Source: Bifidobacterium sp. UBA744
GTDB taxonomy: Bacteria; Actinomycetota; Actinomycetes; Actinomycetales; Bifidobacteriaceae
Length of the DNA stretch: 56,348 nucleotides
Reading direction: 5' to 3'
Assembly (NCBI GenBank): GCA_002298605.1
Contig: DBKS01000045.1
Span: 38,801 to 95,148 of the forward strand
Shown: in pieces, positions 44,742-52,722 of the stretch
Layout: each line of letters opens with the position of its first letter
Position numbering within the stretch: position 1 is the stretch's first letter
Translations under genes and position numbers: made by a program
The notes under the pieces: generated by a model
Told to the model about the DNA's origin: nothing
The model's database searches: none
The model's input: only the letters and a program-made list of their open reading frames with translations

Positions 44742-45113
44742 TTACTTCGCCTTCTTTGCTCCGTACAGGGAACGACCCTGCTTGCGGTCCTTAACGCCCT
44801 GGGTGTCGAGAGCGCCACGCACGATGTGGTAACGCACACCCGGCAGATCCTTCACACGGCCGCCGCGCACGAGCACGATGGAGTGCTCCTGCAGGTTGTG
44901 GCCCTCGCCCGGAATGTAGGCGGTGACTTCGATGCCGGAGGAAAGGCGCACACGGGCAACCTTACGGAGAGCCGAGTTCGGCTTCTTCGGGGTGGTGGTG
45001 TAGACACGGGTGCACACGCCGCGACGCAGCGGGCTGCCCTTCAGAGCCAAAGTCTTGGACTTCTTCGGCTTCGGCGAACGTCCCTTGCGGACGAGCTGTT
45101 CAATAGTAGGCAA
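44742..45113 (-). CDS. rpsL: 30S ribosomal protein S12
   Basis: Decoding-centre protein and streptomycin target. 123 residues; the signature TTTPKKPNSALRKVARVRL is present. Lys43 and Lys88, the usual sites of streptomycin-resistance mutations, are both Lys (wild type). The start codon is TTG, with GGAG 8 bases upstream; the resulting MPTIEQLVRKG is the standard family N-terminus, so the TTG is firm. First gene of the str operon. Confidence 0.98.
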   Translation of the reverse strand: MPTIEQLVRKGRSPKPKKSKTLALKGSPLRRGVCTRVYTTTPKKPNSALRKVARVRLSSGIEVTAYIPGEGHNLQEHSIVLVRGGRVKDLPGVRYHIVRGALDTQGVKDRKQGRSLYGAKKAK

Positions 45114-45538
45114 CTTGAATTCTCCGATTCAGTGATTCTTCTTAACTGCGAGGCCGCCGCACTGCCGCCTCGCCCCTCCGAAGACCGAAGCCATGCGCGG
45201 TTGCGCACGCCCCAATCGGAAAAGACAGCCCAGCCCACCGGCCCGATGGCCCATTCCCCTCTCGCCGCCGCATTACTGCGCGCGATTCACACGGATCATG
45301 GGATATCCCGCTCAACCTGCCTGTTACATAAGGCCTGCCAGCGGCACACACAACGATTACAATATCACGACCCCTGACAAACGTGTCGCCCCGAGCGTCA
45401 CACGGCCTGCGAACGCCCCCGGCCACCGTCATCGGAATGCCGCGGTCCGCGGGAAGACGAAGATAAGGCATCCCGACTACAGTGAGAACCGAACGGTACC
45501 TACCACTTGGACCTCGAATCCGGGAAGGGGCAGTCACC
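45114..45538. other. divergent intergenic region between rpsL and the NAD(P)HX repair gene
   Basis: About 425 bases with no supported gene; short open frames on both strands overlap one another and have no family features. An AT-rich island at 45345-45375 on the minus strand (TTGTCA near 45376-45381, TGTAAT near 45357-45362) may be the str-operon promoter, implying a leader of more than 200 bases. On the plus strand TACAGT (45478-45483) is a possible -10 for the repair gene, ~50 bases before its ATG. Confidence 0.5.
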
Positions 45539-47518
45539 ATGATGTCGACGCTATTTGACGAGGGGCGCATGGAATCGGAACGAAAGGTCACCTGCGCATA
45601 TTCCGCCGATCAGGTTCGCGCCATGGAGCGTCCGCTGCTCGACGACGGCGTGCCGCTGATGCGCATGGCGGCCGCGGCGGCCGCGCACACCGCACTTGCC
45701 ATGCTTGCCAGGCGCCCGGACGCCCCCGACCTCGAGGAAACCCACGTGCTGCTGCTGGCCGGATCGGGCGACAACGGCGGCGACGGGCTGTTCGCCGCCG
45801 CCCAGCTCGCCGGGCGCGGGGCGCAGGTGACGTGCGTGGCCGTCGGCACCGCCCTCCACACCGCGGGACTACGGGCATTGCAATACGCCGGGGGCCAGGT
45901 GATCGCGCTGGATCCCCGTGCGGACATACCCGGCGTCGTCGCCCCCCGCTCCAGCGCCGAAGCGGCTGAGACCTTCGAACGCGTCATCGATCTCTATGAT
46001 TCCGCCGAACTCGTCATCGACGCCATGACCGGCATCGGACTACGGGGGGCTCTGCATGGCATTCCCGCCCAGCTGGCCGCGGAAGTGGGGGCCGACGCCG
46101 AATTACCGGGCGGCATCGCCAAGCCGGTTGACGAATCCTTCGGCGACTACCCTCTGGTGCTGGCCATCGACACCCCGTCCGGCGCCGGCGTGGATGACGG
46201 CACACTGCCCGGCGCGTATATTCCAGCCGACGTGACGACGATGTTCGGCGCGTTGAAGCCCTGCGCGCTCCTGCCTCCGGCCGCCTACGCCTGCGGCCAG
46301 ATCGTGGCGGTGGACTTCGGCTTCGACACAGACGGGGTCTCCCCCGCCGTCGAAGCCGCGTCGCTGGCGGGCTGCGCCCGGAGCATCCGGCTGCCCCGCG
46401 TCAGCGACACCAAATATTCCCGAGGGGTGGTGGGTCTCGTCACCGGATCCGACGCCTACCCCGGCGCCGCGCTGCTGTCTTCAACGGCCGCCGCGCGCGC
46501 GAACATCGGCATGGTGCGCTATGTGGGCCCGAGAAGAGCGGAGAATCTCATACTCGACAAGCTGCCCGAAGCGGTGCTGGGCGAGGGACGCTGCCAGGCC
46601 TGGGTGGTGGGATCCGGCGTGCCGGACGGCGATCACGCCGACGACGAGGATGCGCAGCGCGACGCCATTCGCCGTCTCCTGGCGCCCTACGAGGTGACTG
46701 CGCCCGCCGAATGGCCGTCTCCGGAGGATCTGGCCGCGCTTGACCCCGAGGCTCTTCCCGACTCGCCGGACGAGGTGCTGAGCCTTATGAGACCGCATTA
46801 TGACGATGGGCAGGAGCTGCTGCCTCCGATTGTGGTGGACGCCGGGGCCCTGGACCTTTTGCCCGCCCATGTGCCGCCGCAGGTGGTGATCACCCCGCAT
46901 GCCGGCGAACTTGCCCGGCTGCTGCGCTCACGCGGCGAGTCGCCGAGTGCGCGGGACATCGAGACGGATCCGCTCGAATGGGCGTTATGCGCCTGGGAAC
47001 TCACCGGCGCCACGGTGCTGCTCAAAGGGGCGGTCACCGTCGTTGCGGGCACCGGCGCATTCAACCGGCCCACGGTGACGGTGTGCGGCAGGGCCCCCGC
47101 CTGGATGTCCACGGCCGGGTCCGGCGACGTACTTGCCGGATCGCTCGGCGCTCTGCTCGCCCAGCACGGCGACGAAGACGGAAAGCCGCCCCTGCCGCAG
47201 GACATGCCCCGGCTGGTGGCCGCCGGCGCCTATATCCACGCGCTTGCCGGCCGGATCGCGTCCGGCTCGGACCAATGCGCCCTCGGGCGAATCATTCCCT
47301 ATAGCGAGGAAGGCGACCGCCTCGTCGAACTGATGACGCCTCTCAGCGCACGATACCATGCGAACACGCCCCTGGGCGTGCTTGGCAAGCCGATCACCGC
47401 GACGGATATCGCCGATCAGCTGCCGACGGCCTATGGACTGCTGGCTTCGCTGTACGACGACCATATCGGCGACGCCGGCGACGCCGATGACACCGATGAC
47501 GGGGATTTCGACGACTGA
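45539..47518 (+). CDS. nnr: bifunctional NAD(P)HX epimerase / ADP-dependent NAD(P)HX dehydratase
   Basis: Repairs hydrated NADH/NADPH: the N-terminal half (YjeF_N) epimerises NAD(P)HX, the C-terminal half (carbohydrate-kinase-like) dehydrates the S form with ADP. The N-half has AGSGDNGGDGLFAAAQL and VIDAMTGIGLRGAL with the catalytic Asp. The C-half has VVDAGALDLL, VITPHAGELARLL, TVLLKG and the anion-hole motif STAGSGDVLAGSLGALLAQ. About 659 residues, longer than the E. coli protein (~515) because of linkers and an acidic tail (GDADDTDDGDFDD). The ATG at 45539 has GAAGGGG upstream; ATGs at 45542 and 45569 are possible. Confidence 0.92.
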   Translation: MMSTLFDEGRMESERKVTCAYSADQVRAMERPLLDDGVPLMRMAAAAAAHTALAMLARRPDAPDLEETHVLLLAGSGDNGGDGLFAAAQLAGRGAQVTCVAVGTALHTAGLRALQYAGGQVIALDPRADIPGVVAPRSSAEAAETFERVIDLYDSAELVIDAMTGIGLRGALHGIPAQLAAEVGADAELPGGIAKPVDESFGDYPLVLAIDTPSGAGVDDGTLPGAYIPADVTTMFGALKPCALLPPAAYACGQIVAVDFGFDTDGVSPAVEAASLAGCARSIRLPRVSDTKYSRGVVGLVTGSDAYPGAALLSSTAAARANIGMVRYVGPRRAENLILDKLPEAVLGEGRCQAWVVGSGVPDGDHADDEDAQRDAIRRLLAPYEVTAPAEWPSPEDLAALDPEALPDSPDEVLSLMRPHYDDGQELLPPIVVDAGALDLLPAHVPPQVVITPHAGELARLLRSRGESPSARDIETDPLEWALCAWELTGATVLLKGAVTVVAGTGAFNRPTVTVCGRAPAWMSTAGSGDVLAGSLGALLAQHGDEDGKPPLPQDMPRLVAAGAYIHALAGRIASGSDQCALGRIIPYSEEGDRLVELMTPLSARYHANTPLGVLGKPITATDIADQLPTAYGLLASLYDDHIGDAGDADDTDDGDFDD

Positions 47519-47608
47519 CCCCGACCAATCCCGCGCCACAATCCCCGCGCCATCCGAAAAGCCCATGGGCGACGACGGCCACACCGCCGAAGCCCGTCAA
47601 TCCGGCGT

Positions 47609-48634
47609 CTACAGCAATGCGATCAGCTGGTCCACATGCTCGGGCGTGGTGGCCCAGCTGGTTGCGATGCGCACCACGGTGTGCGTGGCGTCGCTTTTCT
47701 CCCAGAAGCTCAGGCGCACCCGCCTGCCCAGCTCCTCGTAACGCTCATCGGGCAGGTTCACGAAAATCTGGTTGGTGGCATTGACCAGCGGCATCTCGTA
47801 GCCCTTCGCGATCAGCGCCGCACGGATGCGATCGGCCTGCTCGTTGGCGTTGCGGGCGATGTCGGTATAGAGATCGTCGGTGAACAGGGTGTCGAATTCC
47901 AGTCCAAGCAGGAAGCCTTTGGCCAGCAATGCGCCATGGCGCTTGACGATGGTGAGGAAGTGCTCGGGCATGTTGCGGTGGGTGAACACCACGGCCTCGC
48001 CCATCAGCGCGCCGACCTTGGTGCCTCCGATGTAGAACGCGTCCGCGATGCGCGCCATATCGGGCAAGCCCACATCGTTGGCCTTCGAGGCGAGACCGTA
48101 CCCCATGCGCGCGCCGTCGACGAACAACGGGATGCCGTGACGATGGCAGGCGTCGGCGACGGCCTCGAGCTCGGCCTTGGTGTAGAGGGTGCCGTATTCG
48201 GTGGGTTGCGAAATGTAGGTCAGTCCGGGCCATACCATGTGGTCGCGGTTGTCGTCGGCGAGAAAGACATCCAGGTACTCATCGAGTTCAGAGGCGTCGA
48301 TCTTGCCGTCATGCGAGGGCAGAGCCAGCACCTTGTGGCCGGTCGCCTCGATGGCGCCCGCCTCATGCACATTGACATGACCGGTTTCGGCAGCCACCAC
48401 GCCCTCGTATTCTGCGAGCATGGCGTCGATGACCACCTGATTGGTCTGCGTGCCGCCGACCAGAAAGAAAATCCGGGCATCCTCGTCATCGCAGGCCCTG
48501 CTGATCTTCGCCTTGGCGGACTCGCACACTTCGTCCGAACCATAGCCTGGATATTGGTCCATATTCGCGGCGATCAGACGCTCGAGAATCTTCGGATGGG
48601 CGCCTTCGGAATAGTCGTTTTCAAATGACAGCAT
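47609..48634 (-). CDS. threonine aldolase-like PLP enzyme (beta-eliminating lyase family)
   Basis: A 341-residue fold-type-I PLP enzyme. The start MLSFENDYSEGAHP and GYGSDEVCESAK match low-specificity L-threonine aldolases, which split threonine to glycine and acetaldehyde. The PLP contacts are GGTQTNQ and HVNVHEAGAIE, the Asp in FVDGARMGYGL, and the Schiff-base Lys in YIGGTKVGALMGE. GAGAGGAACG precedes the ATG. It is convergent with the NAD(P)HX gene. Substrate preference cannot be read from the sequence. Confidence 0.88.
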   Translation of the reverse strand: MLSFENDYSEGAHPKILERLIAANMDQYPGYGSDEVCESAKAKISRACDDEDARIFFLVGGTQTNQVVIDAMLAEYEGVVAAETGHVNVHEAGAIEATGHKVLALPSHDGKIDASELDEYLDVFLADDNRDHMVWPGLTYISQPTEYGTLYTKAELEAVADACHRHGIPLFVDGARMGYGLASKANDVGLPDMARIADAFYIGGTKVGALMGEAVVFTHRNMPEHFLTIVKRHGALLAKGFLLGLEFDTLFTDDLYTDIARNANEQADRIRAALIAKGYEMPLVNATNQIFVNLPDERYEELGRRVRLSFWEKSDATHTVVRIATSWATTPEHVDQLIALL

Positions 48635-48741
48635 TGCGTTCCTCTCACAGATTGTGCGTTGCGGGCCGAGGGATCCGGCTGCCCGGACCCGTCGATCCGC
48701 CGGGGATCAGTGTTTCAGCCGGGACCGACGAGTCGGACGGC

Positions 48742-49731
48742 TCAGCCGCGATGGAAGGTGCGGATCAGCTCGATGGTCCTGCCCACGCCTTCGGGCAGTT
48801 TGTCGCTGCCGCCCAGCTCGGACAGGAATTCGTCGACGCGCTCCCGGTATCTGCGCAACGAGTCCGGATCGAGCTTGAGCCCGTACAGCAGGCTCTGCCG
48901 TATGTTCTCCGGTTCGATATTGCCGAGAAACGACAATGTCTGCAGCGCCATGAATCCCAGCAGCTCGGGATGACGCCGTTTGATGTATTCGGCCCTGTCG
49001 TGCGCGGCCTCAAGCCAATCGCCCATCATCTCCGCGTTGAACCCGCGCATGATCGACCCCGACCGCAACCGGTAGTGGTACAGGGTTTTGGGAATGCGCA
49101 CCACCTGATGGGACTCGCCGATGACGTTGCAGATACGGGCGAGGTCCTCGATCTTGCGTCCCACGGGGAATGAAAAATCCTGATTGCGATAAATCGACGC
49201 CGACGCCATGAACGCCCAGAAATAGCCCTCGATGTCGAACTGCAGCTGCTTTCTTAATGCTTCGTTGGGCGTCAGCTGCTGAACGTCGGCATAGTCGTTC
49301 TGGCGATATTGGGATTTCAACGGCTGCCCAAGCTCCCCGATCGTGTCGAAACGGAACATCACCAGATCCGCGCCATATTCGGACACCGTGTCCATGCATG
49401 ACGCCACCAGATCCGGTTCGATCAGATCGTCGGAGTCCATGAAGTACCAATAGTCGCCCGTCGCCGCCGCCATGCCGGCGTTGCGCGCGGCGGACAGCCC
49501 CGCGTTGGTCTGGTGGATGACGTGAATCCGCGAATCCCTGCGCGCCCATGCGTCGCATATCGCCGGGCAACCGTCCGGGGAGCCGTCATCCACCAGAATG
49601 ATCTCCAGGTTGCCCCACGTCTGCGCCGCGACGCTGGCCACGGCGGCGTCAAGATACCGCTCAACGCCATATACCGGCACAATCACGCTGACCAGAGGGC
49701 ACGACCCGTTCACGCCTTCGAATTCACTCAT
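48742..49731 (-). CDS. family 2 glycosyltransferase
   Basis: A 329-residue inverting glycosyltransferase (GT-A fold). The N-terminal nucleotide-sugar domain shows VSVIVPVYGVERYLDAAVAS, LEIILVDDGSPDGCP, NAGLSAARNAGM and the metal-binding DSDD in YWYFMDSDDLIEPD. No membrane helix is seen, so it acts at the cytoplasmic face. Likely role is addition of a sugar to a cell-surface glycan; donor and acceptor are unknown. The start MSEFEGVNGSC lies 6 bases after a TATGGT box. A longer frame runs into tRNA-His and is rejected. Confidence 0.9.
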   Translation of the reverse strand: MSEFEGVNGSCPLVSVIVPVYGVERYLDAAVASVAAQTWGNLEIILVDDGSPDGCPAICDAWARRDSRIHVIHQTNAGLSAARNAGMAAATGDYWYFMDSDDLIEPDLVASCMDTVSEYGADLVMFRFDTIGELGQPLKSQYRQNDYADVQQLTPNEALRKQLQFDIEGYFWAFMASASIYRNQDFSFPVGRKIEDLARICNVIGESHQVVRIPKTLYHYRLRSGSIMRGFNAEMMGDWLEAAHDRAEYIKRRHPELLGFMALQTLSFLGNIEPENIRQSLLYGLKLDPDSLRRYRERVDEFLSELGGSDKLPEGVGRTIELIRTFHRG

Positions 49732-49737
49732 AAATCC

Positions 49738-49743
49738 ACCATA
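49738..49743 (-). promoter_or_regulatory. candidate -10 box of the family 2 glycosyltransferase (leaderless geometry)
   Basis: TATGGT ends 6 bases before the ATG at 49731. The overlapping GGTGGA might instead be read as a weak ribosome-binding site. Confidence 0.45.
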
Positions 49744-49787
49744 CACAAGCATCGCGCACCGCACATCGCACACTGCGGGCCGTAAAC

Positions 49788-49827
49788 GCGAATTCCCTCC
49801 CGACCAAACGACCGGGAGGGAATTCGC
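49788..49827 (-). terminator. terminator of tRNA-His
   Basis: GCGAATTCCCTCCCG (49788-49802) pairs perfectly over 15 bp with 49813-49827; 10-base loop. It lies 19 bases past the tRNA 3' end on the minus strand. The following tract is GTTTAC, a weak T-run. Confidence 0.75.
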
Positions 49828-49846
49828 ATGGGTGACATATCCCATA

Positions 49847-49923
49847 TGGGGTGGATAACGCGGCTCGAACGCGCGACCTGCTGAACCACAATCAGCTGCT
49901 CTACCTGCTGAGCTATATCCACC
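49847..49923 (-). tRNA. tRNA-His (GTG anticodon)
   Basis: A complete cloverleaf on the minus strand. D-arm begins GCTCAGC; the anticodon stem GCTGA/TCAGC encloses TTGTGGT with anticodon GTG; the T-loop is TTCGAGC on a GCGCG/CGCGT stem. The acceptor stem has the extra G at position -1 opposite C73, the identity mark of tRNA-His. CCA is encoded (49849-49847). TATAGT at 49952-49957 is a good -10 for it. Confidence 0.96.
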
Positions 49924-49951
49924 ATAGCTGCGTTGCAAGCAACAGATGGAT

Positions 49952-49957
49952 ACTATA
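49952..49957 (-). promoter_or_regulatory. -10 box of tRNA-His
   Basis: TATAGT on the minus strand, about 29 bases before the mature 5' end of the tRNA. No consensus -35 is seen. Confidence 0.45.
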
Positions 49958-50024
49958 CATGACCCGGCGAAAAAGCTCTACTCGCGTGTCGCACAGCATG
50001 TCGCGTCACGCGCAACGGCCCCTC

Positions 50025-51254
50025 TCAGACGACGCCTCCGCGAGAGGGACGAATCTCATCAGACGACTGGCGCCGCGCGTCGGCGATGGCCTCGCGTTCC
50101 ATCGCGACGAATTCCCTGACGCACGATTCGACGGAATAGTGCTCTCGCGTGTGTTCGGCGTAGCGGTCTCCCCATGAGGCGAGCTCCCGCGGATGGTCGA
50201 GCCACCAGTCAATGCGGTCGGCGAGCGCGGCCACGTCTCCGGCCGGGAACAGGGATTCCTCGGTCAGCGCGAACTGGCTGGCCGCCGACAGTCCGGATTG
50301 CGCGATAACCGGCACCAGACCGGAGGCCATGCCTTCGATGACGCTCAGCGACTCGATGTCAACGATCGAGGGATGCACCAGCAGATCACAGGAGCGCAGG
50401 AATGCGGGCATGTCGGCGTTGCGGTGGAATCCGATGAAGCTGGGACGAGGCAGCAGCCGCCTGGCCTGGCGTCTCAGATACCGCTGGCGCGGTCCGGTGC
50501 CGGCGATGTGCAATTCGATGCGCTCGGCATGCCGGCACTGGGACACCGCGCGGATCAGGGTGATGTGGTCCTTCTCCCTGGCGAGTCGGCCCGAGGCCAC
50601 CACGCGGATGGGCAGCGATGCCCCCTCACCCGGCTTGCGTTGCGTTTTCGGAGTGAACCGCGGCGAATACCCGTTGGAAATGACGTGGAGGCACCCCCCG
50701 TAGCCGTGCGCGCGCAACTGGCTGGCGATCATTTCGGTGGGTGTGTGAATGTGGTCGATATGCCGATATAGCCAGTGCTTGAACAGCCAGTACAAAAAGC
50801 CGTTGACGCCCGGGACCCAACGGAGCGGACCGGCGTTGTAGCTAACGTTCTCGGGTTGCAGATGGAATCCCGCCGTCACCGGGATACCCATGTCGCGGGC
50901 GATTTTGTACGCCCGTCTGCCGAAGGCGAAGGGCAGGTAGAGATGCACCACGTCGGCGCCGGCGAAAGCGGTGCGGAAGAGGGTGTCGGAGGGCGCCGCG
51001 AACTGCATGTGCTGTTTTTTGGCCACCCACGTGACCAGCGGCACGTGGTTCTCCCGAGCCGGATATTCCCTGCTGCCCAATCCGACGAGGCGAACATGGT
51101 GTCCCTGGCGTGTAAGTTCACGCGCGTACTGCAGCGCCGAGTTGGAGGTGCCGTTGCCTTTGGTTCCGATGGTGTCCATCACCAGTACGATCGTCAGCGG
51201 TCGACCGTCGTCACGGGCGATGCGTCGGACTTCTTCCTCGTCGTTCTCAAGCAT
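50025..51254 (-). CDS. family 4 glycosyltransferase (GT-B fold)
   Basis: A 409-residue retaining glycosyltransferase. The N-terminal Rossmann domain has IVLVMDTIGTKGNGTSNSAL and a Gly-rich acceptor loop. The C-terminal donor domain shows VVASGRLAREKDHITLIRAV, LHIAGTGPRQRYL, FIGFHRNADMPAFL and the EX7E-type signature DIESLSVIEGMASG. Such enzymes build capsule, lipoglycan or mannosyl-phosphoinositide structures; the substrate here is unknown. It starts 5 bases after the aminotransferase stop. A TAGCAT box 7 bases before the ATG may give a second, leaderless transcript. Confidence 0.9.
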   Translation of the reverse strand: MLENDEEEVRRIARDDGRPLTIVLVMDTIGTKGNGTSNSALQYARELTRQGHHVRLVGLGSREYPARENHVPLVTWVAKKQHMQFAAPSDTLFRTAFAGADVVHLYLPFAFGRRAYKIARDMGIPVTAGFHLQPENVSYNAGPLRWVPGVNGFLYWLFKHWLYRHIDHIHTPTEMIASQLRAHGYGGCLHVISNGYSPRFTPKTQRKPGEGASLPIRVVASGRLAREKDHITLIRAVSQCRHAERIELHIAGTGPRQRYLRRQARRLLPRPSFIGFHRNADMPAFLRSCDLLVHPSIVDIESLSVIEGMASGLVPVIAQSGLSAASQFALTEESLFPAGDVAALADRIDWWLDHPRELASWGDRYAEHTREHYSVESCVREFVAMEREAIADARRQSSDEIRPSRGGVV

Positions 51255-51259
51255 GAACC

Positions 51260-52450
51260 TTATGCTACCGCAGCGAGCCTCCTGACCGCCTTGGCGAGGT
51301 CCCCCTCAGGCCTGAGCAGGCTGAGCCGCACGTATCCCTCGCCGGATGCTCCGAAGCAGGATCCCGGCATAACCGCCACCCCGGCGGTGTGCAGCAGAAA
51401 ATCGGCATAGTCGTCCGAGCTGCCGTGGCCATCCGGCACCTTCATCCATGCAAACAGGCCGCCATGCGAGGGAAACACCGTGTAGCCGGCGGCCACCAGC
51501 CCCTCGTGCAGGACATCGCAGCGCCTCTTATAGCGGGCGGCCAGCGACGGCACCGACGATTGGTCGGAGGCAAGTGCCGCGGCGCCGGCGTCCTGGATGA
51601 CCGACGAGGCCAGCACGGTGGTCTGGCGATGCACGGCCTTGCATCCCGCCAGTACCTCGGCGTTGCCGGCGATGAACCCGCCCCGCCAACCGGCCACCAT
51701 ATACATCTTCGACAACGAGCACAGTTCGACCGCCACGTCAAGCGCGCCGGGCGTCGTCAGCAGGCTGACGGCGGGCTGCTCGTCGAATCCCAGACCGGCG
51801 TAGGCGAAGTCATTCATCACGACGAAATGGTGCCGTTTGGCCAGCCGGACCGCGTCGGCGTAGAGCTCGGGGGTGGCCGCCGCGCCGGTGGGGTTGTTCG
51901 GATAGTTGAGGATCAGCAGCTTGGCCTGATCGAGCAGCGCCGGGTCCACGGCGTTGAGATCCGGCAGGAATCCGTGCGCGGCATCGGTGGGAATGGTGAC
52001 GAACCGCCCCTTGGCCACGGCGGTCGATCCCTCGTACTGCGGATAGAAGGGATCGACGGCGAGCACCGTATCGCCCTCATCGATCAGCGCCTCGATCACC
52101 ACGCTGATGCCCACGGAGGAACCGGCCGTGGCCAGCAGCTGGGTGGACGCGTCGAGCTCCACGCCGTGCTGCCGCCGATACCAGTCCGCCGCGGCGGCGA
52201 GAAAGTTGGGTTTGCCGTCAAACGGCGCGTACCGGTAGTCAGCCTGCTCGTAGGCGGCCTTGGCCAGCGCGTCCTTCATGAATTCGGGAGGCTCGCCGTC
52301 CGGGTTGCCCTTGGAAAGGTCGATCACGTCCTCACCTGCGGCGATGGCCGCGGCGACGCTCGCATCGGCTTCGGCAAAGGGATTGCCCGGCAGGGCGTTC
52401 GCCCGCTTGGAAATCAACGACGCGATCGACGAAGCGGCTACGTCACTCAT
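51260..52450 (-). CDS. class I/II pyridoxal-phosphate aminotransferase
   Basis: A 396-residue fold-type-I aminotransferase. Markers: IDLSKGNPDGEPPEFM, the ATAGSSVG phosphate-binding segment, LILNYPNNPTGAAAT, the Asp/Tyr pair in MNDFAYAGL, the Schiff-base Lys in SLSKMYMVAGWRGGF, and the substrate-carboxylate Arg in YVRLSLL. This resembles the AspC/DapC-like subgroup that uses aspartate, alanine or N-succinyl-diaminopimelate; the amino donor is not established. GGGAGG precedes the ATG. Followed 5 bases later by the glycosyltransferase. Confidence 0.9.
   Translation of the reverse strand: MSDVAASSIASLISKRANALPGNPFAEADASVAAAIAAGEDVIDLSKGNPDGEPPEFMKDALAKAAYEQADYRYAPFDGKPNFLAAAADWYRRQHGVELDASTQLLATAGSSVGISVVIEALIDEGDTVLAVDPFYPQYEGSTAVAKGRFVTIPTDAAHGFLPDLNAVDPALLDQAKLLILNYPNNPTGAAATPELYADAVRLAKRHHFVVMNDFAYAGLGFDEQPAVSLLTTPGALDVAVELCSLSKMYMVAGWRGGFIAGNAEVLAGCKAVHRQTTVLASSVIQDAGAAALASDQSSVPSLAARYKRRCDVLHEGLVAAGYTVFPSHGGLFAWMKVPDGHGSSDDYADFLLHTAGVAVMPGSCFGASGEGYVRLSLLRPEGDLAKAVRRLAAVA
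51262..51267 (-). promoter_or_regulatory. candidate -10 box of the family 4 glycosyltransferase
   Basis: TAGCAT, 7 bases before the ATG. Its TAG lies at the stop codon of the upstream aminotransferase. AAGG in the spacer could also act as a short Shine-Dalgarno. Confidence 0.4.
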
Positions 52451-52518
52451 ACGTTCTCCCTCCCCATGGCATCAGCCATCTCATACAATTACAATCCCGC
52501 GGCATCCCCGATTAACGT

Positions 52519-52555
52519 CAATGCCGGCCGAATCCCACATATTCGACCGGCATTG
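52519..52555. repeat. 15-bp inverted repeat in the divergent aminotransferase-purT region
   Basis: CAATGCCGGCCGAAT (52519-52533) against ATTCGACCGGCATTG (52541-52555), one mismatch, 7-base loop. It lies upstream of two divergent genes, where a terminator is not expected. The rest of the 272-base gap holds an AT-rich stretch near the aminotransferase start and the purT promoter. Confidence 0.7.
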
Positions 52556-52709
52556 GTTGGCAATAAGGCAGTACGCGCGTACCGTTGGCCCGGTCCGGTT
52601 GTGCCCGTCCGGTAACGCCCACTGTAGGCCGGTCATGTTTCCTCCGACGCGGCGTGGCTATAGAGGTTGCTTATGATGCGCTACCGGCGGGTGAGGATGA
52701 GGCGAACAG

Positions 52710-52715
52710 TACAAT
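52710..52715 (+). promoter_or_regulatory. candidate -10 box of purT (leaderless geometry)
   Basis: TACAAT, one mismatch from consensus, ends 7 bases before the ATG at 52723. There is no Shine-Dalgarno. A second possible -10, TATGAT, lies near 52671-52676. Confidence 0.55.
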
Positions 52716-52722
52716 TGGCCCC

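Noticed and set aside
42069..45377. A very long plus-strand open frame (about 1100 codons) opposite fusA, rpsG and rpsL
   Set aside because: It is the antisense frame of strongly conserved, high-GC coding sequence. Composition is Leu/Val/Gly/Asp/His-rich with no domain, and the minus-strand products are unmistakable.
49847..49923. tRNA-His as a prophage or island attachment site
   Set aside because: No integrase, no duplicated tRNA 3' end and no compositional break were seen on either side.
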